Source of the DNA: Bacteroidota bacterium
Lineage (GTDB): Bacteria > Bacteroidota > Rhodothermia > Rhodothermales > JANQRZ01
NCBI GenBank assembly: GCA_038746285.1
Contig: JBCDKT010000004.1
Span: 1-64,000, forward strand
Length of the DNA: 64,000 bases
Direction of reading: 5' to 3'
The notes beneath the pieces are model-generated. The model was not told where the DNA came from. It did not search any database and saw only the letters and a list, made by a program, of their open reading frames with translations. Both the position numbers and the translations under genes were made by a program. Of this stretch, positions 58,192-64,000 are shown in pieces (positions within the stretch are counted from its first letter, which is position 1; every line of letters starts with the position of its first letter).

Positions 58192-60174
58192 CTACGACTC
58201 GACGGAGAACACGAGGGTCGGGAGGTTGAGGCGGGAGCGGCTGCCGGTGAGGTCGAGCAGCGTCCCGAAGTCGGACGGCGGCGCCTCAGACTGCCGCAGC
58301 GTGAGCGCGTAGTCGGCCTCCATCCGGCCGTCGCCGACCGTGTACCGGCTGGCGAGCGTGCCGAACTGGTTCTCCACGGCGACCTCGTCCAGTTCGGTGG
58401 CGAGGCTCCAGTGGGCCGGATAGCGAAGCTCGATGCGCTTGTTCTGGACCTCGTCGTAGTAGATGCGGATCGGGCTCTCGCGCTCCTCGGTGTCCACCTT
58501 GAGGCTGACGCTGGAGGCCGGCGAGAACAGCCCGCCGGTCTGGAAGAGCACCTCCTCCGGCGTCACCGTGACGAGGTTGTCGATGCCGTACGTCAGCCGG
58601 ATCACGAGCGGCTGCTTCGGAGCCCCCTCGTTGTCGATGGTGTATTCCAGGTCCTGCACCTCGCCGTCGGTGTAGGTCAGCAGCTCCTCGACCACCTCGT
58701 CGCGCTCGTCGTCCTCCAGGTCGCGGAGCGCCGTGCGGAGCGCGTAGGCCGCCGACCCCCGGAAGACGCGCTCCTCCTCGACCTCCACGACGCCGTCCTC
58801 GTCGAGCGCGACGGTGAAGTTCTCCTCCGTGGCGTTGTCGGCCGCGTTCCCGGTCGGGACCACCATGAACCCCGCGAAGCCGTCGGCGTCGATCTGCATC
58901 GCCGCCTGGCCCTGGAAGTGCTCGGGGACGTGCGTGACCGGAAGTCCCTCCACCCAGGGAAACGCCACGCGGTCCCGGCCCTCGATCTCGACGGCCACGG
59001 CGGGGATGTAGAGCTGGCTCCCCGTGATGTAGCTCCGGTCGAAGTAGCCGTCGCGGGCGGAGTGGATCAGCACGTAGGTCGCCGGGACGCCGGCCTCTTC
59101 CAGCATCGCCTGGGCCAGGCCCGTGATGAGGTAGACGCTCCCGCGCTGCTCCTTGAGGACGGTGTTGAAATCGTCTTTGCTGCTGCTCCCCGGCTCGATC
59201 GTCGTCTGGACGTAGGTGACGATGAGGTCGAGCTTCTCCTCGTCGCTCAGCCCCTGGAGGTCGAGGTCATCGAGGGCCCGGCGGACGGGGTTCGAGAAGA
59301 AGCCGCCGCGCCGGAAGGCGTACTTCTTGAAGCCGTCGGCCATCTCCTCCCAGCTCGCCCGCGCGGTGTAGTCCAGCGAGCCGAGCTTCAACTCCGTGAT
59401 CTGGAAGGCGAGGTACTCGGCCCGCTCCTTGAAGTACGGCGCGTAGACCTCGTCGGCGACCGCCGGCACGTCGAGCGCCTTGTGGACGAGGAAGGTCTTC
59501 TTCTGCTCCTCGTCGTACTCGGTGTCGAAGGCCGGGGTGCGCCCCGTCTCGACCTGCTTGAGCTTGAGCGCCCACCACGACGGGTAGCCGAAGCGGTAGG
59601 ACAGGCGCTCGATCGGGATCGAGGACTGGAGCGGGATGTCGTACTCGAGCGGCGGCGTGAACTGCATCCCTGCCTTGTACCGGACGCGGACGTTCTCCTC
59701 GACGACCGTCCCGGCCTCGACGTTCGGGTAGGCCATCTTGTAGACGGTCTTGCCCGAGCTTTCCTCCTTGGCCAGGTTGCCCTCGGAGAACACGCTGACC
59801 GAGCCGTCCGGCGACGTGACCCGGATCGCCACGCCCTCGAACTGCCCGCCGGGCTCGACCTCGGTGCGGAACGTGGCCAGCCACTCCGCCTCCGGGTCGA
59901 GGATGACGTAGCGGATGCGGGTGTCCCGGTAGTAGTGCCAGTTCGGCACCGCGCTCATGCTGGTGGTCACGACGTGCTCTGCCGTCTGCTCCCAGTGCGT
60001 AAAGACGCCCTCGTGCCCTTCGTACTCGGCCTGGTACGCCTCGACGTCCACGGAGTCCGCGGGCGCGAAGGCGGCAACGTCGCGCTGGATGAAGGCCGAG
60101 CGGCCAGAGGTTACGCAGCCGGTCAGGAGCAGCAGGGCGGCGAGCGGGAAGAAAAGCAGACGGCGAGCAGGCAT
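58192..60174 (-). CDS. Lipoprotein with DUF3857 and transglutaminase-like domains
   Basis: The 660-aa protein has a lipobox (LLLLTGCVTS), a DUF3857 region (RIRYVILDPEAEWLATFRTE through ENVRVRYKAG), a central transglutaminase-like domain (about 340-430, LIVTYVQTTIEPGSSSKDDF) and a long C-terminal beta region. The expected catalytic Cys of transglutaminases is not seen: the place reads RGSVYLITGLAQAMLEEAGV, so the domain is probably a non-catalytic binding fold. It is followed upstream by a related gene, suggesting a tandem pair. ATG 60174 was chosen over a TTG three codons earlier. Confidence 0.8.
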   Translation of the reverse strand: MPARRLLFFPLAALLLLTGCVTSGRSAFIQRDVAAFAPADSVDVEAYQAEYEGHEGVFTHWEQTAEHVVTTSMSAVPNWHYYRDTRIRYVILDPEAEWLATFRTEVEPGGQFEGVAIRVTSPDGSVSVFSEGNLAKEESSGKTVYKMAYPNVEAGTVVEENVRVRYKAGMQFTPPLEYDIPLQSSIPIERLSYRFGYPSWWALKLKQVETGRTPAFDTEYDEEQKKTFLVHKALDVPAVADEVYAPYFKERAEYLAFQITELKLGSLDYTARASWEEMADGFKKYAFRRGGFFSNPVRRALDDLDLQGLSDEEKLDLIVTYVQTTIEPGSSSKDDFNTVLKEQRGSVYLITGLAQAMLEEAGVPATYVLIHSARDGYFDRSYITGSQLYIPAVAVEIEGRDRVAFPWVEGLPVTHVPEHFQGQAAMQIDADGFAGFMVVPTGNAADNATEENFTVALDEDGVVEVEEERVFRGSAAYALRTALRDLEDDERDEVVEELLTYTDGEVQDLEYTIDNEGAPKQPLVIRLTYGIDNLVTVTPEEVLFQTGGLFSPASSVSLKVDTEERESPIRIYYDEVQNKRIELRYPAHWSLATELDEVAVENQFGTLASRYTVGDGRMEADYALTLRQSEAPPSDFGTLLDLTGSRSRLNLPTLVFSVES

Positions 60175-60221
60175 AGAGACCAAGTCAGGAAGCGTGAGCG
60201 GAGGGTGCGTTGAGCCGTGAA

Positions 60222-62108
60222 CTAGGGGCGGCCCGAGTCCAGGTCGGCGTCTTCGGCGGGTGCGTCTTCGGCGGGTGCGTCTTCGAGCGGCCGGAGGATG
60301 AACATCCCGCGCCGGGCGTCGAGGTACTGGCCGGCCGCGGCGAGGTACTGCGCCTTGCTGTCACCGCTGAGCCTCTTGGCCCGGTGGTGGAAGGCGTACT
60401 CGATGCGCGTGCGGCCCGCCTCGGGCGCGGACAGCGCCGCCTCGAAGTGCAGCGGGCCGCTGCCGCCGACCTCGACGCGCTCCTCGGCCGCCGCGAAGTC
60501 CGGCGTCTCCAGGTCGAGCGTGAGGCGGAGGTGCGGGCGGCCCGAGAAGTAGAGCGCGTAGTCGTCCTCGGCCCGCTCCATCACGTCGGGATCGACGGTG
60601 CGGAAGGGCGTGTGCGGCACGTAGCGCCGCGTCGGCGACGCCACGACGAAGTCGGAGAGGTCGGCCACGGCGGAGAACGTCGCCGCGTCGGGGCCGACGT
60701 CGAGCGGGATGAAGTGGTCGAGCGACAGCTTGCGGAGCGGCTCCGTCGCCGCGACCGAGAGGAAGTTCTCCATCTCGAGGTCGGTCCCCTCGGCCTGGAG
60801 CCGGTGCAGCTCGGCCGCGAAGCCGCCCCGGACCGTGACCTCGGCCCGGGCCTCGGCCGGTGCCGCGAGGCTGCCGGTCACGGCGATCTCGACCAGGGCC
60901 CCGGACGGCGGCGCGGGCACCCGGCCTTTCCAGCTGCCGCTCGCCCCGATGGCGAGCGCTGAGGCGTCGACGTCGGACTCGGGGAGGGCACCGAACGGGA
61001 CGTAGCGGTGGGTGGGATCGAAGAACACCGTGCCCTCCCCGTCCTCGAACCGGGAGATGACGTGGTCGTAGAGCCCGACGTGGGTGCCCTCGAACTCCGG
61101 CACCGGGCCGGTGGAGACGAGCACCACGTCCACGTCCAGGCCCAGCTCGCGGGCGAGGGCCGCGACGAGGAACGCGCGGTCCTTGCAGTCGCCGTAGCCG
61201 TTGGCGAGCACGGTGCCGGGCGGGCGCGGGACGATCGCGTTCTCGGCCCGCTCGTCGGCCACGTAGCGGATCGAGGAGCGGACGTGGTCGTGGATGGCGG
61301 CGACGGTCTGGCGCGGCGTCTCGCGCTCCAGCTCCGCCGCGACCGCCGCGAGGCCGTCGCCGCCCAGGTCACCGACCAGGTCGCGGTACCACGCGCCGAA
61401 GGCGTCGGTGGCGTTCGGCGTCACAGGCACCCCGCCCTGGGTGATCTGCACGAGGACGGCGGCCTGGAAGTGGTCGAACGGGAAGTACGGCAGCCCGTCG
61501 CTCCTGCCGAGCCCGTGGAACCGGAGCTCCGTGCGCTTCTTGTTCGACCGGTCGATGTCCGGCGCGAGGGTCTCGCGCGGGTAGAAGAACGAGAAGTCCA
61601 CCTCCACGTCGTCCGGGTGCTCGATCGTGACGTGGTAGCTGCTGAGGTGGTCGGCGTTGGGGACCTTGAGGACCGGCAGGTAGGCCACGTCGTCGTACGA
61701 CTCGCGGTACGAGTAGCGCGCCACGTCGCCGGGCTCCAGGTCGTCGGGGAACTCGAGGTAGTGCACGCGCCCGCTCGTCATGAACACGTCCTGGTACTCC
61801 GGCACCTGCACCCCGATGCGGTAGCCGGGCAGGCGCTCGCCGCCGAGCTCGCCGCGCAGCTTCGAGACCTCGGCGTAGAACGGTTCGGGGACGAAGAAAA
61901 CGCGGTCCCGCGTCGACCGCTCCGAGTGAAAGGTGTAGGCCACCTCCACGTCGCACGTCAGCGAGAACCCGCCGTCGCGGGTCGGCTTCAGCCGGAACGT
62001 CCGGCTCTCCGCGTAGGACCCGTCTTCTCCCCCGCGAGGCTCAGCCTCAGCCAAGTCCCCTGCGCCGGCCCACAGGACGGCGACCACCAACAGATACCGC
62101 ACACGCAT
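60222..62108 (-). CDS. Secreted DUF3857/transglutaminase-like protein
   Basis: The 628-aa protein has a signal peptide (VRYLLVVAVLWAGAGDLAEA), a DUF3857 domain, and a transglutaminase-like domain with the catalytic context LANGYGDCKDRAFLVAALAR (Cys) and TVFFDPTHRYVPFG (His/Asp). Here the Cys is present, unlike in the neighbour at 58192. The C terminus carries a short acidic tandem (EDAPAEDAPAEDA) from a 15-bp repeat. The pair may act together on envelope peptides or proteins; the function is unproven. A TATATTC element lies at 62183-62189. Confidence 0.82.
   Translation of the reverse strand: MRVRYLLVVAVLWAGAGDLAEAEPRGGEDGSYAESRTFRLKPTRDGGFSLTCDVEVAYTFHSERSTRDRVFFVPEPFYAEVSKLRGELGGERLPGYRIGVQVPEYQDVFMTSGRVHYLEFPDDLEPGDVARYSYRESYDDVAYLPVLKVPNADHLSSYHVTIEHPDDVEVDFSFFYPRETLAPDIDRSNKKRTELRFHGLGRSDGLPYFPFDHFQAAVLVQITQGGVPVTPNATDAFGAWYRDLVGDLGGDGLAAVAAELERETPRQTVAAIHDHVRSSIRYVADERAENAIVPRPPGTVLANGYGDCKDRAFLVAALARELGLDVDVVLVSTGPVPEFEGTHVGLYDHVISRFEDGEGTVFFDPTHRYVPFGALPESDVDASALAIGASGSWKGRVPAPPSGALVEIAVTGSLAAPAEARAEVTVRGGFAAELHRLQAEGTDLEMENFLSVAATEPLRKLSLDHFIPLDVGPDAATFSAVADLSDFVVASPTRRYVPHTPFRTVDPDVMERAEDDYALYFSGRPHLRLTLDLETPDFAAAEERVEVGGSGPLHFEAALSAPEAGRTRIEYAFHHRAKRLSGDSKAQYLAAAGQYLDARRGMFILRPLEDAPAEDAPAEDADLDSGRP
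60247..60285 (-). repeat. 15-bp tandem repeat at the 3' end of the DUF3857 gene
   Basis: Two GCGTCTTCGGCGGGT units plus a partial third (plus strand) encode the acidic tail EDAPAEDAPAEDA. The repeat is in frame. Confidence 0.7.
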
Positions 62109-62182
62109 ACGTCCCCCTCTAGCTCTTTGATCACTCGAACGAGACCGGTTTTCCGCGAGCCCCCGGTCTCGACTAGAGCCGG

Positions 62183-62189
62183 GAATATA
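62183..62189 (-). promoter_or_regulatory. Candidate -7 element (TATATTC) of the DUF3857 gene
   Basis: Minus-strand TATATTCCC lies 75 bp upstream of the ATG at 62106-62108, at a local A/T-rich spot. It is followed by CCCGGCTCTAGTCGAGACCG. Confidence 0.35.
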
Positions 62190-62205
62190 TCCCAAACATG
62201 CCAAC

Positions 62206-62320
62206 TCTGCCAGCGGCCGGTCCGGGTGGGCGTGGAAGGGTGGAAGGAAGAGCGGGAGAGCGCTCTCCTCCGGTCGGCCCTGCCCGTCTTCCCTGCCTCC
62301 GCTCTTCCGAACCTCCGCGC
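62206..62320 (-). repeat. Purine/pyrimidine word array between DUF427 and DUF3857 genes
   Basis: On the minus strand GGAAGAGCGGAGGCAGGGAA follows the DUF427 stop region, then a GAGAGCGCTCTC palindrome, then TCCCGCTCTTCCTTCCACCC and TTCCACGCCC. The words GAAGAGCGGAGG and CTCTTCC repeat those around the histidine kinase gene at 50389 and 50750. Confidence 0.5.
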
Positions 62321-62602
62321 CTACCCCGTCACCTCGACGCCGCGCCAGAAGGCGACGTGGTCTTTGATCTCGGCGGCGGCGTCCTTCGGGTCGGGGTAGA
62401 ACCACGCGGCGTTCTCGTTGGTCTCGCCGCCGGCCTCGACGGTGTAGTAGCTCGCGGTGCCCTTCCAGGGGCAGGTGGTGTGGTGGCTGGTCTCGCGGAA
62501 ATGCTCGCGCTTCAGCGCGCTGGGCGGGAAGTAGTGGTTGCCTTCGATGACGACCGTGGCGTCGCTCTCGGCGAGGATGGTGCCGTTCCAGGTGGCTTTC
62601 AT
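62321..62602 (-). CDS. DUF427 domain protein
   Basis: The 93-aa protein has the DUF427 signature MKATWNGTILAESDATVVIE, with YFPPSALKREHF, TTCPWKGTASYYTVE and WFYPDPKDAA. The family forms small beta-rich proteins, some with pterin- or nucleotide-like pockets; the function is unknown. The ATG at 62600-62602 opens the domain. It is preceded on the same strand by the unknown small gene ending at 62669. Confidence 0.9.
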   Translation of the reverse strand: MKATWNGTILAESDATVVIEGNHYFPPSALKREHFRETSHHTTCPWKGTASYYTVEAGGETNENAAWFYPDPKDAAAEIKDHVAFWRGVEVTG

Positions 62603-62668
62603 GGGTACACGGTTGGGAGTGAGAGGGTGAGTGTAGGGGGTACGCATGGTTTGCGCTCTCATCCTCGA

Positions 62669-62956
62669 TTAGACCCGCACGCCGCGGACGCCGTCGGCGA
62701 GGTCGCCGGGAGCGGGGAGCACGCAGACGGTGTCGGCGCGGAACGGGTCGAGGACGATCGTGAGGTACTGGTACGTCTCGAAGCGGCCCGGCGTTCGGTT
62801 GAACTGCCGGGCGATGGCGTCGCAGAGCATCCCGTACGCGGCCGGCCCGACGAGGACCGTGCGCGGCTCCAGGCCCTCGTGCTGCAGGGCGCGGAGGCCC
62901 TCGTCGATGGAGGCGAGCACGGTGTCCGGCGTGGCGGTGGTTTCGGTGACGGTCAT
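62669..62956 (-). CDS. Small protein of unknown function (95 aa)
   Basis: The 95-aa product contains ASIDEGLRALQHEGLEPRTV, GPAAYGMLCDAIARQFNRTP and TIVLDPFRADTVCVLPAPGD. The pattern of a helix, a GP-x-x-Y-x-x-L segment and a strand with LDPFR is coherent, but I do not recognise the family. It lacks membrane or signal segments. The ATG at 62954-62956 begins the reading. Its leader is part of the divergent element at 62957-63067. Confidence 0.6.
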   Translation of the reverse strand: MTVTETTATPDTVLASIDEGLRALQHEGLEPRTVLVGPAAYGMLCDAIARQFNRTPGRFETYQYLTIVLDPFRADTVCVLPAPGDLADGVRGVRV

Positions 62957-63067
62957 GGGAATGTCGAGCGGCGAGTGATGAATGTCGAGTGGTGGGTGGC
63001 GAAGAGCGAGTGGGCAGCGGGATATTAACCACTCGACCCTCGCCCTTCGACCCTCGCCAATCGCAAG
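62957..63067. repeat. Purine/pyrimidine word array in a divergent promoter region (GAGCGACGA relative, copy 3)
   Basis: GTCGAGCGGCGAGTGATGAA, GTCGAGTGGTGGG and GAAGAGCGAGTGGG form a purine-rich half next to the minus-strand gene. TATTAACC sits in the centre (63021-63028). ACTCGACCCTCGCCCTTCGA and CCCTCGCC form the pyrimidine half leading to the ATG at 63068. Both genes therefore have pyrimidine-rich leaders in their own sense. Confidence 0.55.
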
Positions 63068-63919
63068 ATGCAGCACGACGCTGGCACGTTCCGCACGGAC
63101 GACGGCCTCACCCTCGCCACGCGCCGCTGGGTGCCCCACGACCACCCGAAGGCGGCCGTCGTGATCGTCCACGGCATCGCCGACCACAGCGGGCGCTTCG
63201 CCCACGTCGCGGCGCACCTGATGCTGAGCGACTACGAGGTCTACGCCTTCGACCTGCGCGGGCACGGGCGCTCCGAGGGCGAGCCGCGCGCCTACGTCGA
63301 GTCGTTCGACGCCTACGTCGCCGACCTCGGGCTCTTTCTGGAGCACGTCCACGAGGCGGCCGCGAAGCCGGTCTTCCTGCTCGGCCACTCGCTCGGGGGC
63401 CTGATCGCGGCGCGCTACGTCGCCCTGTACGGCACCGGCGGCCTGGCTGGCCTCCTCCTGTCGTCGGCCGCGCTGCGCATCCCGGCCGACCTCTCCCCGG
63501 TCCTCCAGAAGCTGGCCGGCACCGTCAGCCGCTTCACGCCGACGCTGGCCACCACCAAGCTCAACACGGAGCACCTCTCGCGGGACCCTGGCGTCGTGCG
63601 CGGCTACGAGCAGGACCCGCTGACCTACACCGGCGGCGTGCGCGCCCGCACCGGGGCCGAGACCCTGCGCGTCACGAAGGAGATGCCGAGCCACATCGGG
63701 GCCTTCACGCTGCCGCTCTACCTCTTCCACGGGGCCGCCGACCGCATCACCGACCCCGCCGGCAGCCAGTGGCTCTACGAGCACGCCCCGTCCGAGGACA
63801 AGACCTTCAACCTCTACGACGACCTCTACCACGAGACGATGAACGAGCCCGAGCGACACGTCGTGCTCGGCGACCTCGTGGCCTGGCTCGACGCCCACAC
63901 CGGGGACGCCGGCCCCTGA
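63068..63919 (+). CDS. Alpha/beta hydrolase, monoacylglycerol lipase type
   Basis: The 283-aa cytoplasmic protein is a serine alpha/beta hydrolase of the lysophospholipase/monoglyceride lipase group. It has VVIVHGIADHSGRFAHVAAH (oxyanion HG), FDLRGHGRSEG, the nucleophile elbow LLGHSLGGLIA, the acid in FHGAADRITDPAG, and a C-terminal His in YDDLYHETMNEP. Length and motif spacing are normal. It probably hydrolyses monoacylglycerols or lysolipids. The ATG at 63068 follows a pyrimidine-rich leader. Confidence 0.92.
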   Translation: MQHDAGTFRTDDGLTLATRRWVPHDHPKAAVVIVHGIADHSGRFAHVAAHLMLSDYEVYAFDLRGHGRSEGEPRAYVESFDAYVADLGLFLEHVHEAAAKPVFLLGHSLGGLIAARYVALYGTGGLAGLLLSSAALRIPADLSPVLQKLAGTVSRFTPTLATTKLNTEHLSRDPGVVRGYEQDPLTYTGGVRARTGAETLRVTKEMPSHIGAFTLPLYLFHGAADRITDPAGSQWLYEHAPSEDKTFNLYDDLYHETMNEPERHVVLGDLVAWLDAHTGDAGP

Positions 63920-63921
63920 CC

Positions 63922-64000
63922 GCACGGTTCGCCGGATCGCACGGTTCGCCGGATCGCACGGTTCGCCGGATCGCACGGTTCGCCGGATCGCACGAGCGCC
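63922..64000. repeat. 17-bp tandem repeat at the window's edge
   Basis: Four perfect GCACGGTTCGCCGGATC units (63922-63989) and a partial fifth follow the hydrolase stop codon after two bases. The array may continue past the window's right-hand end. It has no spacers, so it is not CRISPR. Confidence 0.85.

Noticed and set aside
62669-62956. Phage capsid fragment
   Set aside because: The GP-x-x-Y segment loosely recalls capsid sequences, but length and context (no phage genes nearby) do not support it.
63922-64000. CRISPR array
   Set aside because: The 17-bp units are directly adjacent without spacers and no cas genes are present.

Overview
The window reads as chromosome of a high-GC, Gram-negative member of the Bacteroidota/Rhodothermota assemblage, most like Rhodothermales (Salinibacter/Rhodothermus/Rubricoccus relatives). 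This is inferred from several signs: an Omp85 protein, many lipoproteins and SecDF; a GWxTD-domain protein and a 72-aa DUF2795 protein typical of that group; a Kgd-type fused 2-oxoglutarate decarboxylase; start regions without Shine-Dalgarno sequences except for rpsU; and a recurrent TA-N2-TTTG / TATCTT(G/C) promoter element of the Bacteroidota type. About 60 protein genes are visible. I recognised no rRNA or tRNA gene, CRISPR array, prophage or insertion sequence.

Layout. 0-5 kb: molybdopterin genes moaC and moaA, with moaA coupled to a CadC-like regulator fused to a TolB-like propeller, then a secreted fasciclin protein. 5-10.4 kb: amidohydrolase, DNA alkyl-transferase, lipoprotein, and two proofreading/housecleaning enzymes (dtd, rdgB), then rpsU. 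10.5-15.4 kb: kgd and an NAD-dependent epimerase. 15.6-21.2 kb: a subtilase lipoprotein with an odd repeated propeptide and a large propeller histidine kinase broken by a one-base frameshift. 34.2-21.2 kb (all minus): a long co-directional run of CDP-alcohol phosphatidyltransferase, ftsY, GWxTD protein, fmt, moxR, hprK, M23 peptidase, DUF2795 protein, Omp85 protein, rlmD and a nucleotidyltransferase pair. 34.3-41.3 kb (plus): glycosyltransferase, M1 peptidase, nucleoside transporter, a VapBC-type pair, gluQ and a dioxygenase-like lipoprotein. 41.3-45.5 kb: asparaginase remnant, yraN, GbsR-type regulator, SAM hydroxide adenosyltransferase and two envelope proteins. 45.6-47 kb: a small lower-GC accessory patch with a DUF2188 protein and a deoxyribosyltransferase/TIR-like protein. 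47-56.4 kb (minus): plsC, FitAB/VapBC-like pair, YbjQ protein, histidine kinase, purA, STAS protein, secF, secD. 56.7-64 kb: glpK, two transglutaminase/DUF3857 proteins, DUF427 protein and a lysophospholipase-like hydrolase.

The most unusual feature is the intergenic DNA. Many gaps are built as a purine-rich word array just after a stop codon, a promoter-like core, and a pyrimidine-rich array of related (often inverse-complementary) words running up to the next start codon. Some arrays are near-perfect tandem repeats (7 bp x10, 8 bp x7, 9 bp x10). Two further palindromic repeat families are scattered in the gaps. One of them also lies in the same reading frame inside two unrelated genes, ftsY and the SAM hydroxide adenosyltransferase.
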